A DNA stretch of 64,000 bases from Georgenia ruanii. Lineage in GTDB: Bacteria; Actinomycetota; Actinomycetes; Actinomycetales; Actinomycetaceae. The stretch covers positions 590,781-654,780 of the forward strand of contig NZ_VUKE01000001.1 of NCBI RefSeq assembly GCF_009193175.1, read 5' to 3'. The notes below the pieces were generated by a model. It worked only from the letters and a program-made list of their open reading frames with translations, was not told the DNA's origin and ran no database searches. Made by a program: the position numbers and the translations under genes. Of this stretch, positions 56,343-64,000 are shown one piece after another. Numbering within the stretch: position 1 is the stretch's first letter; every line of letters starts with the position of its first letter.

Positions 56343-57713
56343 ATGACCACCAGCCTGGGCGCGCCCCGCGCCGTCCCGACCGAGGCAGCCGAGCGCGCCG
56401 CCGAGGCGGCCGCCGGGCTGCTCGTGCACACCGTGGCGGTCGACGACGTCGACGACCTCCTCGCCCGCCTGCCCGGCCCCGACCCGGCCCGGACGTTCTC
56501 CTGGGTGCGCCGCGGCGAGGGCATCGTCGGCTGGGGCGAGGCGCTGCGCATCTCCACCGCCGGGCCCGGGCGCATCCGCGCCGCCGACGCGGCCTGGACC
56601 GCCGCCGTCGGGCGGCTGCGCGTGCACGACGAGGTCGGCCTGCCCGGCACCGGCGCCGTGGCGTTCGGCTCCTTCTCCTTCTCCCCCGCCTCCCCCGCCG
56701 GCGGCGTGCTCGTGCTGCCCGAGGTCGTCGTGGGCCGGCGCGAGGGGCGCGCCTGGGTGACCACGGTGCGCCGGGCCGACGCCGGGCCGGGATCCGCGGC
56801 GCCGGAGCTGCGCACGCCGCAACCGGTGACCGCGCCCGGCGCGGTGACCTTCCGCGACGGCGCACTGAGCGCCGAGGAGTGGCGCGCCGCCGTCGCCGGG
56901 GTGGTCCGGCGCATCCGTGCCGGGGAGGTCGCCAAGGTCGTCATGGCCCGCGACGTCGTGGCCCGCGCGGCCGCGCCGCTGGACGTGCGCCACCTGCTGG
57001 GGCGGCTGGCCGCCGACTACCCCGGGTGCTGGACCTTCGCCGTCGACCACCTCGTCGGGGCCACGCCGGAGCTGCTCGTGCGCCGCGAGAAGGGCCTGGC
57101 GGCGTGCCGGGTGCTCGCCGGGACGATCCGGCGCACCGGCGACGACGCCGACGACCTGCGCCGCGCCGCCGAGCTGGCCCGCTCCTCCAAGGACCTCGAG
57201 GAGCACGAGCTGGCCGTGGCCTCGCTCGTGCGGGCGCTGCGGCCGTACTGCGCGAGCATCAACGTGCCCGAGGCGCCGTTCGTGCTCCACCTGCCCAACG
57301 TCATGCACCTGGCCAGCGACGTCACCGGCGTGGTCGACGGCGCCCTGGGACACCCGAGCACCTTCCCCACCCACGGCGCCGGCGGGACCGGGCCGTCCAG
57401 CCTGGCGCTGGCGGCGGCGCTGCACCCCACCGCCGCCGTCGGCGGCACGCCGACCCGCGAGGCGACGACGATCCTCGCCGAGGAGGAGCGGATGGACCGG
57501 GGGCGCTACGCCGGCCCGGTGGGGTGGATCGGCGCCGACGGCGACGGCGAGTGGGGCATCGCGCTGCGCTCGGGCGAGCTGAGCGCGAGCGACGCCCGCG
57601 AGGTCCGGCTCTTCGCCGGCTGCGGGGTGGTGGCCGCCTCGGACCCGGCCGCCGAGCTGGCCGAGTCCGAGGCGAAGCTCCAGCCGATGCGCGGGGCGCT
57701 GGCCGGGCGCTGA
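56343..57713 (+). CDS. menF: Isochorismate synthase
   Basis: Chorismate-utilising enzyme that opens the menaquinone pathway by making isochorismate. The ATG at 56343 ([20 protein letters not shown]) gives 456 residues. The C-terminal chorismate-binding domain has [35 protein letters not shown] and [13 protein letters not shown], then [26 protein letters not shown] and [19 protein letters not shown]. These favour the isochorismate synthase group over anthranilate synthase. It is convergent with the protease gene, with a 2-base gap. menD and menC nearby support the role. Confidence 0.92.
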   Translation: MTTSLGAPRAVPTEAAERAAEAAAGLLVHTVAVDDVDDLLARLPGPDPARTFSWVRRGEGIVGWGEALRISTAGPGRIRAADAAWTAAVGRLRVHDEVGLPGTGAVAFGSFSFSPASPAGGVLVLPEVVVGRREGRAWVTTVRRADAGPGSAAPELRTPQPVTAPGAVTFRDGALSAEEWRAAVAGVVRRIRAGEVAKVVMARDVVARAAAPLDVRHLLGRLAADYPGCWTFAVDHLVGATPELLVRREKGLAACRVLAGTIRRTGDDADDLRRAAELARSSKDLEEHELAVASLVRALRPYCASINVPEAPFVLHLPNVMHLASDVTGVVDGALGHPSTFPTHGAGGTGPSSLALAAALHPTAAVGGTPTREATTILAEEERMDRGRYAGPVGWIGADGDGEWGIALRSGELSASDAREVRLFAGCGVVAASDPAAELAESEAKLQPMRGALAGR

Positions 57714-57715
57714 GG

Positions 57716-59194
57716 TCAGATCTTCTGGTCCTCCTTGGCCACCAGGGTGGCGGGGAGCTCGAGGGACTTGCCGTCCCGGATCACCGTGAGGGTCACCTTG
57801 TCGCCGCTGGCGTACTGGCGCACGAACCCGGTCAGCGACAGGGCGCCGTCGACGGGGTCGCCGTTGATGGCGACGATGACGTCGCCCGGCTGCAGCCCGG
57901 CCTCGGCGGCCGGGGTGCCCGGCTGCACCGCCTGGACCTCCGCGCCGGTCCGGGTGGCGCCGCCGTCGGAGGCGGTGCCGTCCTTCATCGTCACGCCCAG
58001 GAACGCGTGCTGGGCGACCCCGTCCTTGATGAGCTGGCCGGAGATCTGCTTGACGAGGTTGCTGGGGATGGCGAAGCCGAGGCCGATGCTGCCGGCCTGA
58101 CCGCTGGCGTTGGGGATCGAGGCGATCGAGGAGTTGATCCCGATGACCCGCCCGGTGGCGTCGAACAGCGGGCCGCCGGAGTTGCCCGGGTTGATCGCGG
58201 CGTCGACCTGGATCGCGTTGGTGACGACCTGCACGCCCTGCTGGCCGGGACCCTGGGTCTGCTCGCTGGTCTGCACCGGCCGGTCGAGGGCGGAGACGAT
58301 GCCCGTGGTCACCGTCGAGCTCAGGCCCAGCGGGTTGCCCACCGCGGCGACCGGGTCGCCGACGACGACGGTGTCGGAGTTGCCCAGGGTGGCGGCGTGG
58401 AGGTCCTTGGGCGGGTCCTTGAGGGTGATGACGGCGAGGTCGGTGGCCGGGTCGGTGCCCTCCACGCTCGCCTGGTAGATGCGCCCGTCGGAGAGGGTGA
58501 CCTGGATGCCGCCGTCCCCGGCGTCGCCGACGACGTGGTGGTTGGTGACGATGTGCCCCTGGGCGTCGAGGATGACGCCGGAGCCCTGGGCGGTGCCCGC
58601 GCCGGTCTGGACGGTGATGGCCACGACGGTCGGGCGCACAGCCTCGGCGACGTTGGCCCAGTCGGGGTTCTTCGTCGTCGACGTCACCACGGGCGCGGAG
58701 TTCTCGCGGGACTCGCTCTGGGTGGTGCCGGTGGGGCTGCCCGTCGTGGTGCCGTCGAGGGCGCCGGTCAGCCCGGCGGTGCCGACGCTGGCCAGGAGGG
58801 CCGCGCCGGCCGCGGTCCCGACCAGGGCCACCCAGGTGGGCCGGCGGCGCCGACCGGCGCGCGCGGCCTCGTCGCGGGTCTCGTCGGGGCCCTGCGGGCC
58901 GGGACCCGGCCGCCAGGGCCCGTGCGGGCCGAGGGGCCCCTGGGGTCCGCCGGGCCCCTGGGGTCCGCCTGGCCCCTGGGGTCCCCCGGGCTGCTGTGGG
59001 CCCGGCTGCTGGGCGCCGGGCGCCTGCCCCGGCCCGAACGCGCCGCCCCGGTACGGCCCCTCGGTGGGGCGGTAGGGGTTGTTCCAGCCGCTGCCCGTGC
59101 GGTTCGTGGCGGGGGCGGCGAACGGGTCACTGCCCGCTCCGCGGTCCGGCGCTCGCCAGGGCAGGGTCCCGGGGGTCTTGTCGTCCGTGCTCAT
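57716..59194 (-). CDS. Trypsin-like serine protease with PDZ domain (HtrA/DegP family), membrane anchored
   Basis: Envelope quality-control or signalling protease of 492 residues. GGAGG lies five bases before ATG 59194. The N-terminal 110 residues are Pro/Gly/Gln-rich with a tandem GGPQGP repeat. One membrane span follows (TWVALVGTAAGAALLASVGT, about 120-140). The catalytic triad is HHV in GHIVTNHHVVGDAG, Asp in DPATDLAVITL and Ser in INPGNSGGPLFD. A single PDZ domain follows (VQPGTPAAEAGLQPGDVIVA). The topology predicts an external protease. It lies between menD and menF with no obvious link to quinone synthesis. Confidence 0.93.
   Translation of the reverse strand: MSTDDKTPGTLPWRAPDRGAGSDPFAAPATNRTGSGWNNPYRPTEGPYRGGAFGPGQAPGAQQPGPQQPGGPQGPGGPQGPGGPQGPLGPHGPWRPGPGPQGPDETRDEAARAGRRRRPTWVALVGTAAGAALLASVGTAGLTGALDGTTTGSPTGTTQSESRENSAPVVTSTTKNPDWANVAEAVRPTVVAITVQTGAGTAQGSGVILDAQGHIVTNHHVVGDAGDGGIQVTLSDGRIYQASVEGTDPATDLAVITLKDPPKDLHAATLGNSDTVVVGDPVAAVGNPLGLSSTVTTGIVSALDRPVQTSEQTQGPGQQGVQVVTNAIQVDAAINPGNSGGPLFDATGRVIGINSSIASIPNASGQAGSIGLGFAIPSNLVKQISGQLIKDGVAQHAFLGVTMKDGTASDGGATRTGAEVQAVQPGTPAAEAGLQPGDVIVAINGDPVDGALSLTGFVRQYASGDKVTLTVIRDGKSLELPATLVAKEDQKI
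58934..58987. repeat. 18-bp tandem repeat in the protease gene
   Basis: Three 18-base units (58934, 58952 and 58970; GGGCCCCTGGGGTCCGCC, third diverged) encode tandem GGPQGP in the cytoplasmic tail. The repeat keeps the frame, so copy number can change without inactivating the enzyme. Confidence 0.85.
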
Positions 59195-59287
59195 GGTTTC
59201 CTCCGTGCTTGCCGTTGGTACCAGGTAACACCGACAACCTGACGGACGCCTTCGCGCAGTCTGTGAGGTCCCTGAGAGGACCATGGG

Positions 59288-61063
59288 TCAGGCGGGCGCC
59301 CCCGCGAGCGCCGCGCGCACCGCCTCGGCGACCCGGCGACGCAGGTCCGCGCGGTGCTCCCGCAGCCCGGCCCGGTCCACCGTGACCTCGACGACGCTGC
59401 GCCCGCGCACCGGGCGGGCCAGCACCTCGCGCAGCTGGCCGCCGTCCTCGACGGGCGTGTGCCGGGCGCCGTACGCCTCGGCGAGGCGGGCGAGGTCCGC
59501 CTGCTGGGGCGTGCCGAAGATGCGCTCGAACTGCGCGGCCCGCGCGGGCGCGCCGTGCTCGAGGGTGGCGAAGATGCCGCCGCCGCCGTCGTTGAGGACG
59601 ACGACCTGGAGGTCCACCTCGTCCTCGAGCCGGCCGCGCAGCAGCGCCCCGGCGTCGTGGAGGAAGGTGAGGTCGCCCATGAGCGCGCGCACGGGCTCCT
59701 CGAGGCCGAGCGCCAGGCCGGTGGCGGTGGCGACGGTGCCGTCGATGCCCGCCAGGCCACGGTTGGCGACGGCGACCGGGTGGTGGTCCGGGTGCCAGGG
59801 CGCGGCGACGACGTCGAGGTCGCGCACCGTGTTGGACGAGCCGGCCACGAGCACGCGGGGGCCGGAGCGGCCGGCGGCCCGGGCCACGTGCCGGGCGAGG
59901 AGCAGCCCGTCGAGGGGCCGGCCCGGCTCGGCGACGACGGCGTCGAGCGCCTCCTGCGCCGCGGCACCGGCGAGGCGCCAGCGCTCGAGCCAGGCCGCGT
60001 CGGCGCCGGGCACGGGGCCGGGGGGCGCGGCGGCGGCGAGCACGACCCGCGCCGCGGTGCCGGCGACGTCGGTCCACTCCCCCTGCGGGGCGACGACGAC
60101 GACCTCGACGTCGCGGCGCGCCAGCAGGGCGCTGACCGGGCGGGACAGCGTCGGGTGGCCCACGAGGACCACGCGCTCGACGGCCCCGCCCAGCGCCGGC
60201 TCGCCCAGCAGCAGCCGGTACGGGCCGATCGCGTGGTCGCCGGCGCGGGCGCCGGAGGTGGGCTCGGCCAGCAGCGGCCAGCCCGCCGCCTCGGCGAGCA
60301 GCCGGGCGCCGGGACCGGCGCCGTCGCCGGCGACGACCACGGTGCGCGGCCCCCGGGCGAGCCGGGCCGGCGCGGGCGCCGTGGGGGCGGCGACGACGCG
60401 GCGCTCGGCGGGCGGCGGACCCGGCCGCCACGTCGTGGCCGGGGCGAGGGGGTCGCGGAGCGCGACGTTGAGGTGCACCGGGCCGGGGGCGTTCGTGCGC
60501 AGCCCCTGGGCCGCGGCCAGCGCACGGGTGACGACCTGGTCCAGCAGCGGGCCGCCGGGGGCACCCGCGGGCAGGTCGACGGCGTAGCGCGGGGCAGAGC
60601 CGAAGATGCCGACCTGGTCCGTGGTCTGGTTGGCGCCCGTGCCGCGCATCTCGTGCGGCCGGTCGGCGCTGACGACCACGAGCGGGAGACCGGAGTGGGC
60701 GGCCTCGAGCACCGCGGGGTGGAGGTTCGCCACCGCGGTGCCCGAGGTGGTCACCACGGCGACCGGGGCCGGCGGGGTCGGGGCTTCCGACGGCTCGGCG
60801 TCCGGCGACGCCGCGCCGGCCCGGGCGAGCCCGAGGGCGACGAACCCGGCCACGCGCTCGTCGACCCGCACGTGCAGCCGGAGCCACCCGGCCTCCTCGG
60901 CCGCGAGCAGGGCGTAGGCCAGCGGCGCGCTGCGCGAGCCGGGGGCCAGGATGACGTGGCGCACGCCGTGGGCGACCAGCGCGGTGACGAGCTGGCGGGC
61001 GGTGGCGGTGGCGGGCTCGACGTCGGCCCGGGCGGCGCGACCGCGGACGCCGTCGGCGCTCAC
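59288..61063 (-). CDS. menD: SEPHCHC synthase (2-succinyl-5-enolpyruvyl-6-hydroxy-3-cyclohexene-1-carboxylate synthase)
   Basis: Thiamin diphosphate enzyme joining isochorismate and 2-oxoglutarate. It has 591 residues from a GTG at 61063 that overlaps the menC stop (GTGA). ILAPGSRSAPLAYALLAAEE and VDERVAGFVALGLARAG (with the ThDP Glu) are the N-terminal domain. SADRPHEMRGTGANQTTDQV is conserved. The metal/ThDP motif is GDLTFLHDAGALLRG with VVLNDGGGGIF after it. All key positions appear intact. Confidence 0.95.
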   Translation of the reverse strand: MSADGVRGRAARADVEPATATARQLVTALVAHGVRHVILAPGSRSAPLAYALLAAEEAGWLRLHVRVDERVAGFVALGLARAGAASPDAEPSEAPTPPAPVAVVTTSGTAVANLHPAVLEAAHSGLPLVVVSADRPHEMRGTGANQTTDQVGIFGSAPRYAVDLPAGAPGGPLLDQVVTRALAAAQGLRTNAPGPVHLNVALRDPLAPATTWRPGPPPAERRVVAAPTAPAPARLARGPRTVVVAGDGAGPGARLLAEAAGWPLLAEPTSGARAGDHAIGPYRLLLGEPALGGAVERVVLVGHPTLSRPVSALLARRDVEVVVVAPQGEWTDVAGTAARVVLAAAAPPGPVPGADAAWLERWRLAGAAAQEALDAVVAEPGRPLDGLLLARHVARAAGRSGPRVLVAGSSNTVRDLDVVAAPWHPDHHPVAVANRGLAGIDGTVATATGLALGLEEPVRALMGDLTFLHDAGALLRGRLEDEVDLQVVVLNDGGGGIFATLEHGAPARAAQFERIFGTPQQADLARLAEAYGARHTPVEDGGQLREVLARPVRGRSVVEVTVDRAGLREHRADLRRRVAEAVRAALAGAPA

Positions 61064-62046
61064 GCGGCGGCCCGCATCTGCTCGGCCATCGCGTCCAGCC
61101 GCTCGTGCCAGCGGCGGTCCTGGTCCGCGGGGGCCGCCACGGCGGCCAGGGAGTCCGCCGTGGGCTCGGGGCGGCGGACCTCAAGGTGACCCTCGACGGG
61201 CAGCAGCGGGGACGGGACGGTGTCGCGGGCGAAGAGGTGCACCGTGGCGAGGCCGCACGCGTAGGGCAGCTCGGGCAGCGCCGCGGCCAGCGCGAGGCCG
61301 GCGGCGATGCCGACCGAGCTCTCGAGGGCGGAGCTGACGACCACCGGCAGGCCCACCTCCTCGGCCAGCCGCAGGCACGCCCGCACCCCGCCGAGCGGCT
61401 GGACCTTGAGGACGACGACGTCGGCCGCCTCGGCGCGGCGCACGGCGAGCGGGTCGGCGGCGCGGCGGATGGACTCGTCGGCCGCGACAGGCACGTGCGT
61501 GCGGCGCCGCAGCGCGGCGAGGTCGGCCACGTCGGGGCAGGGCTGCTCGGCATACTCCAGGCCCCCGGCGGCCCGGTCGAGCAGCGCGAGGCGGGCGACG
61601 GCGGTGTCGAGGTCCCAGCCGGCGTTGGCGTCGACGCGGATCTTCCCGGCCGGCCCCAGCGCGTCACGCACCGCCTCGAGCCGCGCCTGCTCCTCCGCGG
61701 CGGACTGGCCGGGCTCGGCGACCTTGACCTTCGCCGTCGTGCACCCGCCGGAGCCCGCCACGATCCGTGCCGCCTGCTCGGGGCCGACGGCGGGGACGGT
61801 GACGTTGACCGGGATCCGCGCGCGCACCGGCTCCGGCCAGCCCTCCTCGGCGGCCTCGAGCCCGGCGCGCAGCCAGGCGGCGGACTCGGCGGCGTCGTAG
61901 TCCCAGAACGGGGAGACCTCGCCCCAGCCGGCGTCCCCGCGCAGGAGCACGCCGTCGCGCACGGTGATGCCACGGAAGCGGGTGCGCAGCGGGGTGGAGT
62001 AGACGGCGCGCACCTGCAGGGGTCCGGTGGCGATGGAGGAGGGCAT
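61060..62046 (-). CDS. menC: o-Succinylbenzoate synthase
   Basis: Enolase-superfamily dehydratase after MenD (via MenH). The ATG at 62046 (MPSSIATGPLQVRAVYSTPL) gives 328 residues. The catalytic Lys pair is in TAKVKVAEPG. Metal ligands are in RVDANAGWD, EYAEQPCPD and VAADESIRR. The second acid/base Lys is in VVLKVQPLGGVR. The C-terminus is Ala-rich. The last base of the stop overlaps menD. TATCCT lies seven bases before the ATG, suggesting a leaderless men transcript. Confidence 0.94.
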   Translation of the reverse strand: MPSSIATGPLQVRAVYSTPLRTRFRGITVRDGVLLRGDAGWGEVSPFWDYDAAESAAWLRAGLEAAEEGWPEPVRARIPVNVTVPAVGPEQAARIVAGSGGCTTAKVKVAEPGQSAAEEQARLEAVRDALGPAGKIRVDANAGWDLDTAVARLALLDRAAGGLEYAEQPCPDVADLAALRRRTHVPVAADESIRRAADPLAVRRAEAADVVVLKVQPLGGVRACLRLAEEVGLPVVVSSALESSVGIAAGLALAAALPELPYACGLATVHLFARDTVPSPLLPVEGHLEVRRPEPTADSLAAVAAPADQDRRWHERLDAMAEQMRAAA

Positions 62047-62053
62047 GGTGGCC

Positions 62054-62059
62054 AGGATA
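62054..62059 (-). promoter_or_regulatory. Candidate -10 of the menC-menD transcript
   Basis: Minus-strand TATCCT is seven bases before the menC ATG, with no ribosome binding site between. It is a close match to a -10 hexamer, so transcription would begin at the start codon. Confidence 0.4.
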
Positions 62060-62141
62060 GGAGGGCGCCCCGTCAGGACGCCGCCGGGCGGGGGTGCATC
62101 CCCGGCTTTCGCCGCGACGGTTGCCGGATGGTGCCGCCGCG

Positions 62142-62864
62142 TCATAGCACGCGCCGGAGCAGCTCCGCCGCGGTCTTGCGGACGTCCCGGCCCTCGCTGA
62201 GGGCGCTCACCACCGCACCGTCGACGACGGCGACGGCCAGGGCGGCCGGGCACCGGCTGCCCGTGGCGGCCAGGATGTCGCCGATGGCGGCGTCGAGCCG
62301 GGTGCGGCCGGCGTGGAAGGCCCGGGCGACGGCGGGCGTCGCGCCGGCCGCAAGAAGCTGCTGGTAGTGACCGCGCACCTGCCCCTCGGGCGGCAGCAGC
62401 GCTGCCAGGACGGCGGCGACGGCGAGCTCCGGGGTCGGCTCCGGCCCACCGGCCGGCACCTGCTCGCTCGCCCGTGCCCCCTCGTTTCCCTGCGGCTGCT
62501 CGCCCGCTTGTGCCTCCTCGCTTGCCCGCGCGTCCTCGCCCGACGGCTCCTTCTCGTCCGACGGCTCCTGCTCGCCTGCCGGTCCGCCCGTTTCCGCCCG
62601 CCGGAGCCCTTCTCGTACCTCGTCCCGGACGTGCTCGGCCTGCTCCGCCCACCGCGACACCAGATGTGCACCGGCCGCTCCGAGGAGGTCGTCGAGGCCC
62701 GAGAAGTAGTAGGTCGTCGCGGACAGGGATGCTCGGGCACGCTCTGCGACAGCGCGGTGAGTCACTGCCGCCGGCCCCTCGGCGACGACGAGCTCGGCGG
62801 CCGCCTCGACCAGACTTTGCCGGCGCCGGGCGCCGCGCGCGCTCGAGGCTCCCGTGGATGTCAT
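62142..62864 (-). CDS. TetR-family transcriptional regulator
   Basis: Probable repressor of the adjacent exporter, 240 residues. The ATG at 62864 overlaps the exporter stop by 4 bases (ATGA). The N-terminal helix-turn-helix lies in AAVTHRAVAERARASLSATT, followed by YYFSGLDDLLGAAG. Residues about 95-145 are an acidic Gly/Glu/Ala/Ser segment made of imperfect repeats (EQEPSDEKEPSGEDARASEE) not usual in TetR proteins. The C-terminal helical domain resumes at TPELAVAAVLAALLPPEGQV. The ligand is unknown; guanidinium-like compounds are possible given the exporter. Confidence 0.88.
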   Translation of the reverse strand: MTSTGASSARGARRRQSLVEAAAELVVAEGPAAVTHRAVAERARASLSATTYYFSGLDDLLGAAGAHLVSRWAEQAEHVRDEVREGLRRAETGGPAGEQEPSDEKEPSGEDARASEEAQAGEQPQGNEGARASEQVPAGGPEPTPELAVAAVLAALLPPEGQVRGHYQQLLAAGATPAVARAFHAGRTRLDAAIGDILAATGSRCPAALAVAVVDGAVVSALSEGRDVRKTAAELLRRVL

Positions 62865-63214
62865 CGGCCGGCGCTGTCCGGGAGGGCGAGAGCCACGCCG
62901 TTCTCCGCCAGGTTGAGGCCGACGATGCCCGCCACGATGAGCACCAGGGAGACGAGCTTGAGCACGGAGACGCCCTCCTGCAGGAACGCCATGCCGACGA
63001 TCGCGGTGATGCTCGCGCCGATGCCCGTCCACACGGCGTACGCCGTGCCGACCGGCAGCGTGCGCAGGGCGTAGGAGAGGCCGACGAAGCTCGCGACGGC
63101 GAGGACCAGGAATCCCACGGTCGGCCAGAGCTTGCTGAAGCCCTCGGACGCCTTGAGGCACAGCGCCCATCCGGCCTCGAGAAGGCCGGAGAGGATGAGA
63201 ACGACCCACGCCAT
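62861..63214 (-). CDS. Small multidrug resistance exporter, Gdx/SugE type
   Basis: Four-span dual-topology proton-coupled exporter of 117 residues. The ATG at 63214 (MAWVVLILSGLLEAGWALCL) has AAGGAG eight bases upstream. The membrane Glu is in GLLEAGWALCLKASEGFS, and LPVGTAYAVWTGIGASITAI is the second signature. The first motif and the Trp-Ala-x-x-Leu-Lys pattern resemble SugE/Gdx (guanidinium export) rather than EmrE. It is the first gene of a two-gene unit with the TetR regulator. Confidence 0.88.
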   Translation of the reverse strand: MAWVVLILSGLLEAGWALCLKASEGFSKLWPTVGFLVLAVASFVGLSYALRTLPVGTAYAVWTGIGASITAIVGMAFLQEGVSVLKLVSLVLIVAGIVGLNLAENGVALALPDSAGR

Positions 63215-63230
63215 GATCACCACTCCTTTT

Positions 63231-63248
63231 CTAGTACGGTCGTACCAG
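63231..63248. promoter_or_regulatory. Palindromic operator upstream of the exporter gene
   Basis: CTAGTACGGTCGTACCAG is an 18-base palindrome with one mismatched pair (core GTACG-GT-CGTAC), 17 bases before the exporter start and next to its ribosome binding site. Its size and place fit a binding site for the TetR regulator encoded in the same unit. No guanidine riboswitch structure was recognised in the leader. Confidence 0.6.
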
Positions 63249-63467
63249 CGTAGCGACGTCCGGTCACGCCGTACACTCCGGCGGCGCACTGCCGGCTCCG
63301 AGCCTGATCGACACCGCCTGGCGGGCCACGCCCACTCCATGGTCCTCAGCGGCTTCCATACGCAACGCCGTGGGGGCGTCACGATGTGGGAGTGCGGTGG
63401 CGCAGCGTTGTCCACAGCCCGGGCGGGCGTCCGGCGCGATGTCGGTGGGGTGGCATAGCGTGGACGC

Positions 63468-64000
63468 ATGTTCGATGACGAGCAGGGGGACGGGCCGGTG
63501 GGCGGCGACGGCGTCGATCCGTCGGCCGCCGCGGGGGACGACGGCGCGGCCACCGCCGGGGCTGGCGCCGCCGGCCCGGGCGGCGCCGAAGACCACGCGG
63601 ACGGCGTGGGCGGGCCGGCCGGGTTGGCGGGGGTGCTTCAGGCGGTGTCCGCGCTGGTGGGGTTGCCGCTGGCGGTCGGGCTGGCCGCGGTGGTCCCGGA
63701 CGGGCAGGACCCGGGCGACCTGGTCGAGCTGGCCGCGCAGTGGTCGCGGGTGATCGCCTGGGCCCACTATCAGCGCGCCGAGACCCTGTCGGTCCTGGCC
63801 GTGCAGGCCATCGACCGCGACGGGGTCAACGCGGTGACCGCGGTGGCGACCGAGGTCGCCATGCGCCAGGGCGTCTCCCGCCCGGGCGCCACCCGGCTGG
63901 TGCGCACCGCGATGGCGCTGACCGGGCCGCTGCAGGCCACCGGGGAGGCGCTGGCCCGCGGGGCGCTGGACCCGCGCAAGGCCGACGTGATCGCCGCCGG
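63468..64000 (+). CDS. DUF222/HNH endonuclease family protein (partial, 3' end outside window)
   Basis: The first 177 codons of a protein of the DUF222 (13E12 repeat) family, which usually ends in an HNH nuclease domain. The ATG at 63468 (MFDDEQGDGPVGG) opens a low-complexity N-terminus. The family-like region begins near residue 65, with LAAQWSRVIAWAHYQRAETL and ARGALDPRKADVIAAG, the last being the DUF222 hallmark. TAGCGT lies six bases before the ATG. Such genes are multicopy in many actinobacteria and their function is unclear. The HNH part is beyond the window, so nuclease activity is an assumption. Confidence 0.82.
   Translation, partial: MFDDEQGDGPVGGDGVDPSAAAGDDGAATAGAGAAGPGGAEDHADGVGGPAGLAGVLQAVSALVGLPLAVGLAAVVPDGQDPGDLVELAAQWSRVIAWAHYQRAETLSVLAVQAIDRDGVNAVTAVATEVAMRQGVSRPGATRLVRTAMALTGPLQATGEALARGALDPRKADVIAA

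Noticed and set aside
63215..63467. Guanidine riboswitch in front of the Gdx-type exporter
   Set aside because: I looked for paired ACGR-loop hairpins and the larger ykkC fold and saw no convincing match; the leader between operator and start is only about 17 bases.

Overview
The window is high-GC DNA from a Gram-positive actinomycete. GTG and TTG start codons are frequent and 4-base start/stop overlaps are common. The gene order (S10, str, rpoBC, rplJL and tRNA-Trp/secE/nusG/rplKA), a complete nuo operon with menaquinone genes, a RpoB with actinobacterial signatures and a DUF222-type HNH gene at the right edge point to Actinomycetota. An order Micrococcales member is my best guess; genus and species cannot be fixed by reading alone. 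Nearly everything is chromosomal core. I see no prophage, complete insertion sequence, CRISPR array, rRNA gene or replication origin.

Region 1 (1-22603, all minus strand) is the translation and transcription block. Read right to left it runs tRNA-Trp, secE, nusG, rplK, rplA, rplJ, rplL, rpoB, rpoC, rpsL, rpsG, fusA, tuf, then the S10 operon rpsJ-rplC-rplD-rplW-rplB-rpsS-rplV-rpsC-rplP-rpmC-rpsQ, with rpsQ cut by the window edge. Hairpin terminators follow rplA, rplL, rpoC and tuf. Good promoter candidates precede rpoB and rpsL. A U-tract terminator in the rplJ leader looks like an L10-type attenuator.

Region 2 (22604-36567) is mixed housekeeping: an aminotransferase, a ketopantoate reductase-like enzyme, an APH-type phosphotransferase, adenosine deaminase with a coupled alpha/beta hydrolase, murB, a hadA/hadB-like dehydratase pair, rpmG, three tRNA genes (Met, Thr, Tyr), yajQ, htpX, a ferredoxin-NADP reductase and a RarD-type transporter. 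Two gene remnants (an AGCS symporter N-terminus and a DUF559 C-terminus) lie in intergenic gaps. A pair of structured palindromic repeats with compensatory base changes brackets the DUF559 remnant.

Region 3 (36601-62046) is the respiratory block: all 14 complex I genes in order nuoA to nuoN on the minus strand, ending in a coupled polyprenyl diphosphate synthase for the quinone side chain. Upstream lie menJ, menG, menF, menD and menC, so enzymes making and modifying menaquinone flank the machine that reduces it. A trypsin-like, PDZ-containing membrane protease sits between menF and menD.

Region 4 (62142-64000) holds a Gdx/SugE-type small multidrug resistance exporter with its own TetR regulator and a palindromic operator, then the start of a DUF222/HNH endonuclease family gene.

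Short tandem duplications (16-26 bp units) recur in gaps and in low-complexity coding stretches. Several genes have a -10-like hexamer 5-8 bases before the start codon, suggesting leaderless mRNAs.
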